Counted from the stretch's first letter, positions 13,655 through 27,339 are shown. The stretch is DNA of 64,000 bases from Strigops habroptila (GCF_004027225.2 NC_044278.2:3596001-3660000), one strand, 5' to 3'. Made by a program: numbers and translations. Notes: generated by a model from the letters alone, not told the origin.

Positions 13655-14385
13655 GTCAGTGTCTTCTCTGCCTTTTCTCGCTCAGCTGGGTGGTGGGAGG
13701 AGGTGGAAAACGGGGCTGTGCCTTGTTAGGTGGCTGGGAATTGGGTGGCAGGCCTTGTCTCCTGATGTGGTCACTGAGCTGAGGCTGACACAGGAGCTAA
13801 AACATAGATTTTAAGTACCTGGTGCTAGCACAGGCAGTGAGAGTTTTGGTAAGTGGGGAGGAAAGAGTGACACAGCAGAAAATAAAACTAAAACTTTGAG
13901 CACATGCTTCTGTATTGCCCAAGGTCTATTTGCAAGTAAAAATCCTTCTCCTAGCCCACAGCACAGGTTCCTGCTAGGGATCTAAAGACACATCTGAGCT
14001 CTTTCTTCCTCTCTGATATCCCCAAAGGCCTTGCTTCTTGACCTGGGCCAAGCAGGGTCTGAGTAGAACTAGGCTTCAGGCCACATCCCACAGCACCACT
14101 GCATGCTGGTGTTGCAGCAGAGCTGCTCCCAGGAGTAAAGTCTGGAAGAAAGGGTTATGATTAGGGAAGCCTTGCAGCTCATAGCAGCAAGCTGCCTCTG
14201 CCACAGCATGGCCAGTCTGGGCTCCCACAACAAAAGCAAGCCCCTAACCCATTCACCTGCAGATGTACATGTCCAAGGGATGTTGACCAAGCAGGGAGTA
14301 GCAAGTTGTAAATACCTTGCAGAGGTGTGCTGGCTCTCTTGGTGGGCTTTGCCATGCTGACATGAGTTGGTTTGTCTCTCCCCAG
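13655..14385 (+). other. IGSF3: IGSF3 intron between D2 and D3
   Basis: A 731-base phase-1 intron running from GTCAGT to TCTCTCCCCAG. No exon, repeat or regulatory motif of note was seen in it. Confidence 0.9.
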
Positions 14386-14775
14386 ATAAGGAGTTCAGTG
14401 TCCGGCTGGAGACAGAGAAGCGGACATACATCGTGGGTGAGCCAGTGGAGTTTCGGTGCATCCTGGAGGCGCAGAATGTCCCTGACCGCTACTTCTCCAT
14501 CTCCTGGGCTTTCAACAGCTCCCTCATTGCCAGCCTGGGACCCAACGCCGTGCCGGTGCTCAACAATGAGTTTGCCCAGCGCGAGGCCCTGGGCCAGCTC
14601 AAGGTAGCCAAAGAAAGCGACAACGTTTTTGTGCTGAAGATCTACCGCCTCCGCCTTGAGGACAGTGGCAAGTACAACTGCAGGGTCACTGAGCGGGAGA
14701 AGACCGTCACAGGGGACTTCATCGACAAGGAGAGCAAGCGGCCAAAGAACATCCCCATCACTGTCCTGCCGCTCA
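14386..14775 (+). CDS. IGSF3: IGSF3 exon: Ig-like V domain 3
   Basis: This 390-base exon encodes 130 residues, the shortest Ig unit in the gene. It lies between TCTCCCCAG and the strong donor GTAAGT at 14776, in phase 1 at both ends. The split first codon (G from the previous exon plus AT) gives Asp. The disulfide cysteines are at residues 25 and 99 and the core Trp is at 41. A tyrosine-corner motif (Asp-Ser-Gly-Lys-Tyr-Asn-Cys) precedes the second Cys. One N-glycosylation sequon (Asn-Ser-Ser) starts at residue 44. After the second Cys the usual Glu-Trp block is replaced by a charged Glu-Arg-Glu-Lys stretch, so this domain lacks the EWI-type signature found in D2, D4 and D6-D8. It is read as an extracellular domain of IGSF3. 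Confidence 0.94.
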
Positions 14776-16433
14776 GTAAGTAGAGACTTGCCCATCCCCT
14801 CCTGAGGCCATTGCTCTACTGAGCAGCTACGTGGTGAAGCCGTGATGTGCCCAGACTTCAGCAGTGGGGAAGAGGGAGGATAAGAGTTTGCATGCTGTGG
14901 AAGCTTGGAATCCCAACTGGCAAGATACTTTATTTTTTTGATGGGAAGGGCATGCTAGAGAAGGAGGGATATGTGTTGGGTTCGTAGGTGGCGAAACATG
15001 TCCCCACCTTGGTAATGACTTCCTTGAGCTGAAGGTATGTGTGACAGCCTCTGACTTGCTCCTCACACTCTCTCCTTGCCTTGCTCTGCAGAGAGCTGGG
15101 TGCTGTAAAGTACTCGACAGTCATTATGGGGAGACCAACTTGGCTTTGGTTTATCCTAAGAGCTGCTAGATTCCTTCAGGCTGTTCAGTGGCTATTGTTC
15201 AACTGTCTTGCAAGGCAACTGTACTGCGAGAAACCAGGGTTCATGTGATCCTCAGCCCTGGTTTGCTCTTCAGCATGGAGCTCTGTTGTGGTCACTGTGT
15301 GTCTGCCAACCCTCGTGAAAACAGCCCTGCCAGAGGCTTGCCTGAATGCCTTTTGTGTTTGTCAGACCAACACGAGAAATACCAAAATAACAGGGTAAGA
15401 GGAGAGGGTCACTGACTCACTCCTTGTTTTGCTCTCTGAAACTCGGGTAGCTGTGGCATGATGAACCATGCATGTGTTGCCAAGGCTCCCCTGGTAGTGT
15501 GGTTTGACCAAGCAGAGGATTTTGTGCAGTGTTTATCTCCTATCTCTTAGGTTTCTAGGGAAATGCAGCCCTTTCCTCTAGCTTTTTTTCCCCTCCTCAT
15601 TTTTCTGAAACAAATTCTATTTCTTTTCTCTCCTACCAATATTTGGTCTCATTTGTTTGGCTTTGAAAATTACTCTAGCTAGAAATGTTGCACTGGACGG
15701 ATGTTTAAAATGTAAGAGTTCTAGGCACAGCCACTTTTCAGGCAGATTTCATTCTTGCCATTTGATTAATCGCCAGCTCTAGGAACAAATGTGATGATTT
15801 TTCAAGGGTGCTAAGTGTCCATAACTCCGACAGGAGACGGTAGGAGTAACCAGCACTCAGTATCTCTGAAAAACCAGACGTAAAGCCTCACATTTTGGGA
15901 AGCTCAGGATATGAGGGTTTTTTGATGTTACCAGACATTGATAGCTACCTCTAGCGTCACTAGCGATGGGAGTTAGGGAGAGCTTCTCCCAGAAAGGGTT
16001 GTAGGAATGGACATGGCAAGATGGCGATCATGCTGATGTGAACTGAAAAGCCCAGGGAGCTGGAAGCTTTTTTTGGCAGAGCCGTTTGCATGTGGTCCAT
16101 GTTGTAGCAACACACATTTCAAGTTCTGCTGAGATCCCATCCTGAACCTGCGACCAGAAGATGCGTCAATGTCTCATGAGCCGTAGGCAGAGAGATTTCT
16201 CCCAGCTTTGACCTACACCTGCTTTGAGTGTGCCAGTCACCAGGAGCAGCTTGCTGCCCACAGGCTGGTTTTGGATGTGGTCACACGTGAGGTTAAGACG
16301 TGCCTGGACCCAAACCCGTGGGCAGTTTCCTGCACCTGGTAGAAAGCCTCTCTGGCTGGCAGCGTCCTTCTTGCAGTCCGAGAAGTGGCGAGTGTGTATC
16401 ATCTCCCCTGTGTATATGCGTTTCTCTCCTTAG
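14776..16433 (+). other. IGSF3: IGSF3 intron between D3 and D4
   Basis: A 1.66-kb phase-1 intron from GTAAGT to TTTCTCTCCTTAG. I saw no coding exon or identifiable repeat. The open frames inside it show no Ig pattern. Confidence 0.88.
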
Positions 16434-16835
16434 AGACCAGCATCTCCTTGGAGATTATCAACAACGCCAGCAATGTCTTGGAGGGGGAGAGCCTGCGCTT
16501 TGGCTGCAACGTGCGCTCGGGCTTCGGGCCCCAAAGCCGCCTCTCTGTTGCCTGGCACTTGGTGGACAAGCTGAACCGGCGCAGTGAAATTGTGCGTCTG
16601 GATCGGGAGGGCACACTGCAGCCAGGCCCCTCGTACAGCGAGCGTAGCAGCTATGGGGGCATCCAGGTGGAGCAGGTCCGGCCCGGATCCTTCACCCTGG
16701 AGATCTTCAACAGCATCAAGGCAGACGAGGGCCACTACGAGTGCCGGGTGGCCGAGTGGACGCAGACGCTGGATGGGGAATGGCAGATTGTTGGGGAGCG
16801 GCACACGGGCACCCCGGTGTCCATCACTGCTCTGG
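16434..16835 (+). CDS. IGSF3: IGSF3 exon: Ig-like V domain 4
   Basis: This 402-base exon encodes 134 residues with phase-1 ends: acceptor TAG at 16431-16433 and donor GTGAGT at 16836. The split first codon (A plus AG) gives Lys. The cysteines are at residues 25 and 104 and the Trp is at 41. The second Cys lies in a Tyr-Glu-Cys-Arg-Val context followed by Ala-Glu-Trp-Thr, a variant of the EWI motif. One N-glycosylation sequon (Asn-Ala-Ser) starts at residue 11. The Cys25-Trp41 spacing equals that of D3 and D5-D8, which supports a shared origin by exon duplication. The acceptor uses TAG rather than CAG but has a good pyrimidine tract. Confidence 0.94.
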
Positions 16836-19800
16836 GTGAGTACTTGAGGCGCGGGGGGCCAGGGGGCCGTGCTCCCTGTGTGCCCGGCACCCCCCAGGAG
16901 GTCACCTGCGAATAACTGGGGCTGCTCTCAGCACTATGGCGTTTGCTTGCCCGCACAATGGAGGTACCCAGCAGCTCCCAGCAGGTTGGTGCAAAATGCC
17001 TGCATGCTCTGTTGCATCCGGGGGCAAAGTCTAAGGGGTGGCTGTGGCAGGAGCAAAGCAGGGGATGGCTAGGGACAGGGGCAGTGCTTCCAGTGTCCTT
17101 CCAAGGAGAGAGGCTGCTGTACCCACAGCATTGAAGCCAAGCTATGGGCAGTGCAGTGGTGGTGCTCCATTGGCAGCCTGTGGGCATCAAAGCCTCCTTG
17201 CATGCCCTGGGTGAACCTTATCTCTGCTCACCAGACCAGGAGAGCAAAAAGCTGGGGCATCTGTCCAGCCACCAGAAATGACGAGCATCTCTGACAGCAT
17301 CAGAAGCCTGATGAAGACATGGGCCAGGAATTGTCCTCACTGCCTCTGCGAGGAGGTGCTGAGCTCCTGGCCTGGAACCACAACGTTGTCCATGACCAAG
17401 CTGAACTCAGGACCTGGAGTCTTTTATAGCTGGTACTCTGCTCTGCTCCTCCATTTCAAACACAGTGAAACCACATCAGCTTAGGAGAGGGCAGGTAGAG
17501 CATTAGGGATTTTGGATGGATTGTGAGTTACTTTAGTCCTGCTCAGGCCTTGCTATGTTAAGTCCAGGACTGGTTCTCAAAGTGCTCTGCAGGAGGCTGA
17601 AGAAGGGATGACTACTCCTATGAGGCCGCTGATTGCAGAATGGCAGGGCTATAAACAATTGGGGAGCTCTATTGAAAGGTCGAGATAGGAATTTTGGGTT
17701 GGTTTTTTTTAATTTTGGTTGTTCTCTGCAGTATTAATCTTAAGCTTTGGCAAGATGTGTGAGAGACCAGACTTCAAATTGTCTCTTATTCTGATCAAGA
17801 TCTTGCTGTTTTCCTCCTTTCCTGCCCTTCACTTTTGACCTTGTTGCAGAGGCTGTTCTGTCTGCAGCTAGAAATCTTCCCTATATAATTTCCAAAAGCA
17901 GGTAGGGATGTTAGTTTCTATAGAACTAAAGGCAGATTCTCACCTTGTTTCAACAGCATCTTCCTCATGAGGTCAGCAGCATTTGGCCTCCTGTAAATCA
18001 ACGTATCAGCCTTTCTCTTTACTCTGCTCTTTGCAGAAGTGATGAGATTAAGTGTTGAGATTTTAAAATGTATCACTTTTACTCTTGTTAAAATATAAGA
18101 TGCTCGGAATTGCCCTGCAGTTCCAGAACATGAGATGGAAAGGTATTTGCCCATCCTCCTCTGCTCCTTGTCACAGAGAAATCGCTGGCTGTTGGGCACA
18201 TATTGTCAAGTCCTAAGGAATTCCTAGGTCCTCTTCTTATAACTAGCAAAGCTGAAGTAGATCATGAAAATTTAATGGAGAAAATACTGAATATTGTTTT
18301 GTTGCTGCTGAATCTGGTATTTTTTGCTCATCGGAATGTTTTTGAAGTATCCTGAGAAGCTCAAATGGAAGGTGCTAAGAAGGAGCAAGAGAGGTTTACA
18401 GCTATAGAAATTGCTAGTAAAAAAAATGCAGTAAATTTAGTGACACTCACATTTCAAGTTAAGGTCTAATCGTTTGCTGGTCTGCCAGGATAAGAAACTC
18501 TTTAGCTGAACCAGCACAGATGATGTTCAGACCTATAAATCTGTCTACAGGGTAGCTCAGTAGCCAGAAGAGAGATGTGCTGTTGGAAGAGACCAGATGT
18601 TCCTGAACTTCTAAGGATCTTCAGTGCCGAGTAGGGACTTCAGTCCCTGGATGTCATGGGAAGGAGGAGGCAGGTGGGGAGCAGCAGGGGCAGGCTGCTG
18701 TGTTCTTGTAGGGAGGTCTTGCAGAAAATCTGCCCCCTTCTATGCATGGCTCCCCTTATTTTGTACCAAGTCCCGAAGGAAGAAGGGCCTTTGTGTGTTA
18801 GCCTAAGTGCCATGAGCATGTTGGTTGAGTCGAGGACCTGGGAAACATACCTGGCTTTCACACAGCAGTCAAGACCAGTCCCTTCATGAAGCTTCCTTGC
18901 CCAGGCCAACTGGAGATTACACATTACAATGTCAGCTGGTCTTGGTGAAATGAAGTTGGCTTTCTAGGGCCAATGCTGGCTCGGTAGTGCTCCGAGCTGG
19001 GCCCAGTAACACGCTTGCTGGGGCCAGAGGGCTGCTGCAGGGTCTGAAGGTAAGGGCTTGCATGGGGATGAGATTCAGCAATCCTGAGAGGACAGAGCCT
19101 GGGGTCTTGCTCTCCTCCCCTGGGTAATCACTGAACGTTTTGCAAGAGGCTTTAATCCCAAAGACTGACCTGTTTTCTCAGTAATCACACATCCTGGAGC
19201 TCTGTCACAGCGGTGCCGTGGGGCTGCAGAGGCACTTGCTGGAAGCGTGCAGATATGGTGGTGTTCATGCCACGGCCAGTGCGGCCTGCGACAGCAGCTC
19301 TGTGGGTTGCGGTGAGCTCCTAGCTCACCTCTCAAGCTGTAATGTCAAGCCGGTGGCAGGCTGAAGCTCCATGCTGATCCAGAAGATGTTCCTGTTTCTG
19401 CTGGGCACTGACTGGGGTCTCCCCCAGCAGCAGTGGCTGGGACAGTCAGCACTGCAGGGGAAGGAAGAATAGCTGCCAGCCAGTGTGGGACACCCCACAG
19501 AGCCTTCCGGGAAGGGAGGGCTTCTTGGGGATGTTGCTGGTAGAAAACAAGGTCCCTTCTAAATCTGCTGGCCACACTGAAGTTATGGGAAGAGAAGAAA
19601 ATATTTCTCTCTGCAGCTCAGAACAAATAAGCAATGGAAGTACTCTGACCCAAAATGTAAGCCACTCAACTGGGAATATGTTATCTTCAAGTTACTGATA
19701 GAATGCTGGTTTTAAACTCCCCTAAACAAACAAACTGCTGGTCAGAATGTATTGATCAGTTTGCAGAGTGGTAGACGTGAGGATAACTGCATAAAGCCGT

Positions 19801-20407
19801 CCTGGAGCTGTGATCTGGAAGAGAACAAAAGCTATGCTGTGTGAAGAACAGGAGCAACCAGCTTCTCTTTTAGTTGCCTCCATCCTGGGGTTTTGTAACC
19901 ACTGCCACCACTCCAGAGCATGGACAAAGGCTGCTTCTTGCTTTACTCATCATCACCTGCAGCAACCAACTACAGACCTGGGGTGGGGGACAGGATGGGG
20001 ATCCCCTGCCCAAGAGGTGGATGTGAATCGTGGGTCTGCTACAGGTCAGAATGGTGCTGGGTGCCTGCTCTGCCTGGTGCTGCTCCCTTGCCGCTGCGCT
20101 GCTGTGTTTCGGTACGGGGCTTTGGCAGCCTGCAAAGGCTGGTGCTCACCTCTGGGTCTCAGGGGATCCACTCCTCTGAGTGGAGATCAAGCTGCACGCA
20201 GGCAGTCACCACTATGCAACAGGCACTTAAGTGTGTTTTTGCCGCTGCTTTTTGTGCCCACTTTGCAGTTGCAAATGAGAAGCCAATACAATGCAAGTGA
20301 CTGATTATTCCAGGCCCACAACTGGATGACCACGCTGTAGCTTTCGCATGCTAACAGCAGGGCCTAGTTAAGCAGGTGTCTCAAAGCCCTTTTCTCTCTT
20401 CCTGCAG
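16836..20407 (+). other. IGSF3: IGSF3 intron between D4 and D5
   Basis: A 3.57-kb phase-1 intron from GTGAGT to CTTCCTGCAG. No exon was identified. It is mostly unique-looking sequence with a T-rich run near 17700-17711. I recognise no repeat family in it. Confidence 0.88.
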
Positions 20408-20812
20408 AGGCCGGCTTTGCTGTCACAGCTATCTCCCGCACCCCTGGTGTGACCTACAATGAGTCCTTTGACCTCCAGTGCATCATCAAGCCCCACTACC
20501 CGTCGTGGGTACCGGTGTCGGTGACGTGGCGTTTCCAGCCTGCGGGCAGCACCGAGTTTCATGACCTGGTCACCTTCACGCGCGACGGCGGGGTCCAGTG
20601 GGGTGACAGGTACATGGGTTTCCGGACCCGCACTGCCATCGAGAAGGCCGAGTCCAGCAACAACGTGCGCCTGAGCATCAGCAGGGCGAGCGACACGGAA
20701 GCCGGCAAGTACCAGTGTGTGGCTGAGCTCTGGAGGAAGAACTACAACAGCAGCTGGACGCGACTGGCGGACAGGACCTCCAACCTGCTGGAAATCAGGG
20801 TCCTGCGGCCAG
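20408..20812 (+). CDS. IGSF3: IGSF3 exon: Ig-like V domain 5
   Basis: This 405-base exon encodes 135 residues in phase 1, after CTTCCTGCAG and before GTGAGT at 20813. The split first codon (G plus AG) gives Glu. Cysteines are at residues 25 and 104 and the Trp is at 41. The second Cys is followed by Val-Ala-Glu-Leu-Trp, so one residue is inserted into the Glu-Trp pair seen in the other domains. N-glycosylation sequons start at residues 18 (Asn-Glu-Ser) and 114 (Asn-Ser-Ser). It is the last Ig exon before a very long intron, so D2-D5 and D6-D8 form two physical clusters in the gene. Confidence 0.94.
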
Positions 20813-21050
20813 GTGAGTGGCAAGAGCGCATGAGAGGGGCTGGGGGTATGTGCTTGTGCTGCCGTGGTCTTCCTGGAGTGAGGACTGCTCTCATGGCTGT
20901 CATTGACATGTCACACCGGTATGTGGCTCGGGTAGAACTGCTCTGCTCTTCAGTTGTGGATATGTTGGAGCTCCCTTGTCCACCTCTGGGGAAGTGGGTC
21001 CTCTCTTTGCTCCTCGTGTACTGTTCATGGGGTTTCCTTTTGGGAAGCAG

Positions 21051-21180
21051 TGTTCAAGGTCAGGCTGGACAGAGGCTTGGGTGACATGGTCTAGGGTGAG
21101 GTGTCTCTGCCCGTGGCAGGGGGTTGGAACTGGATGATCTTAAGGTCCTTTCCAACCCAAACCATTCTGTGATTCTATGA
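21051..21180 (+). mobile_element. CR1 LINE 3'-end fragment
   Basis: This stretch matches the CR1 3' end: a decayed version of the last ORF2 codons, then a short UTR containing 'GGTCCTTTCCAACCCAAACC', and ends in the degenerate 8-bp tandem (ATTCTGTG then ATTCTATG). The larger copy at 28850-28970 carries the same tail in the same orientation. It is a 5'-truncated insertion, the usual form of CR1 in birds. Confidence 0.9.
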
Positions 21181-24100
21181 TTGAAGCTCATGGGCTGTTC
21201 CTCTGAAACAGAGGTGGCTTTCAGGTTGCCACCTCCATTCATCAGAGCTGACTAACCTGGGAAAGAGGGCAAGGAACAGGGCAAACAGGCTGAAAGAAGA
21301 GAGGCATGCTCCCACCGAAGCCTGCATGTGCACATGCACCATAGGTGAGGTGCTGCAGCTCTTGTCTAGGAACTCGCTACATCTCTCTCTCTGCTGAAGG
21401 CATCTTCAAAAGCGTCTAGTGATCAAAGAGCCTGACTTTCATCCCCACCAGAAACTGTGCTTTTCCCAGGTGGAAGTCACGAAGGCCATGGGTGCCCACA
21501 CAGAGTTTACAGCAGCTAGGTGACAGACACCTGGCTTGGCAGGGAGAGTCAGGTAACCCGCTAGGTGCTTATGCTCTCTATACAGCCAGTGGAGAGAGTT
21601 AGGTGCCTTCTGTAGGCATTGTCACTAATATTTTGGTCATGCCTTCTATTGTCCATGAAAAGTGCAAAGATACGTGGTCAGGGCAGCTCTGGGCCATCAC
21701 TGCGCTGAATGGTTTACTGCTGTCTTGGCCTTACAGCTGGAGTTGATGTTTGGAGTGAGACTTTTAACACCTGCAAGAGTCTTGGCTCAGGTCCTTGCAG
21801 CATGGCAGTCCTCCCTTCATGTTCCTGTGCAGAGGGACTCCTTCCTAGGGTCTGTCTTCTGGCTTGAGCTTCGTGTTTTCCCCGTCAGTGGCCCTTTTCA
21901 TACTCTCTCCACCTTCCCCAACCCTTATCATGTCTTTCAAAAGACAGGGCATGCTGTGAGCTCCAGGCACCTCATGAGCTCTCCATCATCTTTTTTCCCC
22001 TCTCTTCTTCCTTGCCCTCATCTCCAGGTTAATCTCCTCCATTTATCTTGATTATCCTGCCTTGTAATACAAGTTTTATTGCTCACAAGGTCAGGTTCAT
22101 GGTGTTCATCATTTTAGCTTATTCTCCTAGGAAATAGCATTGACTGGCTATGGTCCCTGGAGTCATATGCTTCTTCATCGCACATCTCTGTGCATGCATA
22201 TGTGTCTGAGAGGGAGGGAGAAATCCGTGTTAACAGCTTCCAGAAGAGAACCTCCATGTCACAGCTCATGGTGGTGAGGGGGACATTTAAAGGACATATA
22301 AACCATGATCTGGCAGCCGGTTTGTCTTTACCAGAGCAGTAACCATCAAGTCGTGCTTCAACAGAACAAGTTATCTAGCTCTCCATGGTTTTTACCTTTC
22401 CGTGTCTCCCTGCTGTTCAACAAACTACTGCTACACAAATCTTAGCTGTCAGTCCAATGAGCCTTGCATAATGTTTGTGGTTTTATGGTTTACAAGGAGG
22501 GATGGAAGAGAAGTTAAGGACGCTTAAGAGTGTCTCCAGCAGCATGGTTGCACTCCCACTGTTCTGTTTCCATGTCCCAGGCAGCCTCTGAGAGCTGAGG
22601 CTGATGTTCTCCATGAATGCAATGCCGGCAGTTGTACCAGCAGCTGCTGTGGTTCTTTCTGGTTTTGCAGGCTGCAGAGGGTCATGTCATGTCGCGTCTT
22701 CACTGGATCTTTGGCTGAATAACCTCCAGAGACGATCCAGGGTGATGTGGAAGGCACCTTCCTTGGACACCTCTGAATGAATGTCCTAGAGCCCCCCTAG
22801 TCAGACCTGTGCTGATGAAGCAGGTGCTGGTTTTTAGATTAATATCCAGGGCTTCTGCAAAAAGGGTCATTCAACACCTCCGAACTATTGAATACCCGAG
22901 AGTGCTGCCAGTCTAATTCTGTGTCTCTGTAGTCACCTTAATCTGAGATAACTTTAGGTTGCTATCGGGTGTCTTAGTCCTCGCTTTCTCCTTTCCCTTG
23001 CCACTGCCTATGGATTCCTGCCTTGTCCCATGTGCCAGTGAGTTTGGGGTGAACTATCTCTGCTACCAGTCCACTAATGGACACTGCAAAGAAGGTTTGT
23101 ATGGAGGTCTTATGGTAAATTGAGCCAGTGTGTGTTTCCAGATTGTAAGTTAATGTTGGGATTCTAGTTTCCTTTTAAACCCCTGCTCCCTCTTTGTCAG
23201 AATGACCTTTCTATTTGACAGGTTCCAGGTGCAGATGTGCCAATCAATGTATGTCAGCCTTTAAAGTGTGTTCAGGTGAGAAAGGTAAAATAGTGGCTGC
23301 CTGATTGCTTCATTAATCTCTTTGCTCTGTGAAGTCCCACATCCTCAAAGGACAGGGGCTTGGAGCTTCTCCTGGTGTATCGGTTTGCTGTTTCAGTGCT
23401 CAGGCCCTCTCTCCTTGGCACTCTTGCAGTGGGTAGTATTTGTAGATGTCATCCTTGCTGAGTGGTAACTGAAGGGGTGGCAGCGCTGGTTTTTAGTTGC
23501 ATGTATTAATGTGGCTGCACCTACGGCTCTGTCATGGCCAACAGATAATGTTGAGGAGACATCAGAAGCTTGAAACACTCCAGTCCTGTCCTACTCCCAG
23601 GAAGACATGAGCAGTATTTGACAAATGAAAAACACAGCTCCTGAAGGAAGGAGTGAATAAGGCAGGCAACGGCAGCATTAACCCAGTTCTGAATACAAGG
23701 TCTGTAGATGGGATGGCACAAGTGTCCTGCATGGCGTCTGGAGCCAGATTTGGCCTTTGAATGTGGCGTTCCTGGCCCCTTGGGCATGAAGCTGTTAGGA
23801 GGACTAGCAGTGTGAGGAAGAGTCTTATAAAAGGTGCTGGCTCTATGTATGAGAGCTTATAGAGAATTTGGGTATCATGAGAGCACGGCATTCATCACTT
23901 GCTGGTATGTGAAAGCTCACCAGCAGCAGTAGAAGGATCTGAAGCTCCCTTTCACGGCCTGCTCCTTGATGTCGTGTAAGCCTGCACACCTTGGGTTGCA
24001 CAGTAAAGGGAGGTTTGTGCACAGGTAGGGGCACCCAGTCCCAGATAGCTCGTGTATGCCTTGCAGGGAGAGGGACCTCACTGCTGTGGGGTGAGTGCTG

Positions 24101-24803
24101 GGTTTTAGCTTCTGTAGGCTGGGGCAGAAATCCAGGCTGGTGCAGGGTCTGTTACGCAGGGTTGTAGACCAGTCAGGCCAGATCACCTGTGGCAGGCTCT
24201 GTTCTGGCTCTTCCTTGGATTGTGCTTCCTTTCAGGGATGGAGCGGCTGAGGCAGGAGGTGCTGTCTGGGGGTGATGGGCATCTGTGTGGTCTGCAGGAC
24301 TTGGGCAAGGGCAGAAGACATGATGGGCACTGTGCTGCGATCTGGGCAGGCTAGAGTGTCTGGATAGGATTCTTTTGGCAAGGAGTAGATTTGTGCTGGT
24401 GTATTGAATTGCTATTGCCCTTGTACACATTGCCCTCGCACTACCTTTCCCCTGCAGCACAAGTGAGGGGGTGATTTGGCAGAGCTTTGAGAGCACCTGG
24501 GGTCTGAGCTCTAGGGAGTCTCTGGCAACAGCAGGTGAAAGAAAAGCAGGGCTTTCACACAAGCAGGAGGTTGTAGCAACCTCCTCACCCCTTTCGTCCT
24601 CAGGCACAGACCTCTTCAACCCAACCTGCAGGGCACCCACCTCCCCATTACTCTCTGCTCTTCCTACTCCTCTATCCTTGCGTCATCCCTCAGCCAGTTC
24701 CTTCAGGACTAATCCTGGAGCAGGTGCACAGGGAGAAGCTGCAATTGTCTCTATAAATCTGCCCTCTTGCTGCTGGGTTTTTGACAGTAATGAACGTGGA
24801 GGA

Positions 24804-24830
24804 GGGAGGGATGGGGAGGGGTGGTGGGGG
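24804..24830 (+). other. Potential G-quadruplex tract in the IGSF3 intron
   Basis: Five runs of three or more guanines lie within 27 bases, separated by loops of one to three bases. That fits a standard intramolecular G-quadruplex pattern on the plus (transcribed RNA) strand. Function is unknown. Confidence 0.5.
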
Positions 24831-27339
24831 ATGATAACCAGGCAGACACTGGGGTCCTGGGCTCCTTGCTGATTTTTTGCGAGCTGGGCTATGGCAGATT
24901 GATTGACCTGTGAGCCAACGAGCAAACAAGGCAGTCAGGCTCTTCATTAGAGCATTAATTAGCTTCCAGGGGCTCTCCAGGGGCTGCTTCTTAAAGTTTG
25001 GTTTATTAGGAGCTGTCAGATTGAAACTATCGTCTTGGAGAAGCTGGGAGATGCTTGTGCCTGAACCGTATTTTGAGGGTGGGGTAAGCCAGAGTTGTGC
25101 TTCCCCTTAAACCCAGCGCTTGGGTGGGTACACAGTGCTCTGCTGCCCTTCTGCTATCCATGAGAAATCAGCACTGACAGCAGTTTGGCTGCACTGGGCC
25201 AGTGGTGGCCAGTGAAACCTAAGGAGTGGAGGGGAGAGGACCCTTAGTTGTTTGTCCAAGACCCCATCTCCGGCAGCTGCAGAGAAGCTGCTCAGTATCC
25301 TGCTTGTCTTCTCTGAAGACTCAGTGAGTGGCCAAGCAGGGGATGGTTGTGATTGCACAGGGTGGGGATGAGGCAGAGAATTGGAAAAACAGGCTGCTGT
25401 ATGGCATGCTTAATGCTGGGGGGTGGAGGGCTGACAACGATTGCCAAGACATTTGTTGAGTGTAGGGAGAGGTTTTCCCTAACAAATGAAAGTCAGATAT
25501 TGCTGTTAATGCCTTTCTTCAGTCTCATTTCTTGATAATGTCTGCATGTGAGGAATCCTCTTGTGGATGGATGTGAAAGATGCCTTTGCTATGATGAGTG
25601 GCCAGTGTGGTACTGACCACACTCTTAAATGGAGGCTCAAACAAGTGTTTTCAAAGTCCACAAAGTGCCCACTTTAAAACCTGGCACTTTTTGCTGCTGG
25701 TAGCATCCGGCAATGAAGTTGAACAAGGAAACCTAATGAGCTGGAAACTTCTTTACAGAAGTCAAGTCTGGAAACTTAAGTTTGCTGCTTGCTTGATCCC
25801 AACGTGTTTTTTCTCTGTAGGATAGCACTGCTTCCCTGCTTTACAGCACCTGCTCCATCTGACAGTTGTGCTCTTGCTTGAGTGATGAAGGAGGTCAAGA
25901 AGTGCTCAGGAGAGACAGGAGGCTGTTCATCAGCAGCTGCCACTGCGGCGCAGAGCAGGCTCCTCTCCCCTGGGTGCTCAGGGACTTGCTCCTTCCCCTT
26001 CACCGCCAGCGGGGTCAGACCTGCTGTTTTGACTCAGAGCTGCTGCTCTTTCCTCTTGGCTTCCAGCACACTGTACCGACAAAATGAAGGGGTTCAGTGT
26101 TACGTGACCCAGGGCTGCTCCCTTGCCTAAACCTGCATTAGAGACCTAGCTGGAGCCCTTTTTGAGGTAGCACAGGTGAGTTTGCTGTTTCTACCTCATA
26201 CCCCTGGTGGTCTCCTACCCCTGCATGTTTTCTTGGGGAGCTCTATCCCCCCACTTGTTCTCTGGGACAGCTTCCCCACTTAGACTTGCGGCTGCCTCTT
26301 GGGCATAGTTATTTGTCCCATGCTGGCACCCTGGGATGCCTTTTCTCCACACTTAGTCATTACACCCTGCTCCAAACATCCTTGTCCCCCATCTTTTCCC
26401 TGTACCATCACTGTCACACATACCTGAGAGCCACCTCTTGCTGCCTCTGTAGTGCATAAACTCATGTCTGGGCACTGGTTTGTAAATACAGATTTGAGGT
26501 GGGGTTTCTCCTGTGGGCACACATCCATATGAAGATGCTCTCCCTGCCCCACTCCAAGCAAGATGTTTCCTGGCTGGCTTTGTCAAGCCAGCTGTGGAAT
26601 TGGAGAGGTGCTCTGCTGTATCATTCAGCCAGGAGACCTGGCCCAGTGAAGGTCACACGTTGGTGTGAGCTTACATTGGTGTCACTAGAGCCAAAGCACC
26701 CAGAGCAAATGCCATCTTGATCCCACAAAAAGACTGCCATGTCAAAATGAGCCCATTGGTGTGGGGAGGCAGCTTGTGCTGGATGCGCTGCAGCATTCCC
26801 AAACCTGTGCTGGGCATGCTGGCCTTGGCCTTGCTGGGTCAGAGGTTGTGATTCACCTCCCCTTGCCTTTGGTTTCCCATCTGGGAGCAGTGGTATTTGG
26901 CTCCTCTGCAGGTTTGCCTGTGAAATATTTCTGTCCGAGACATGTGTGTTGAGCTGATTGCAGTCAGGGAGGCTGAGAGGGAGCTGGACTGCTTCCTCCA
27001 GGCCCAAACTGTGCAGGGGCCACAAGCGCCCATTTACAGAAAAGGAGGGCATTGATCTAGGAAGCTGGGAACTAGTAACAAAAAAAAACAACAAAAAAAG
27101 GAGGAAGAGGACAATTAAAAGCAAGGGCTTCCTCTAAAATCTGACATCCCCACCAAGAAGCGCCTTACAGTTCTGCAGGGAGCTAACGAGGAATCACACA
27201 CCTCACCAAATGAACAACCAGCTGATGCACCAGTAAGTGAGGATCACTGCTGGTGTCTCCAGGAAAAAGCGATGGATCATAGTAGGAGAGGACTCTACTT
27301 TGAAAGGCACAGAGGCACCCATCTATTGGCCTGACCCAG

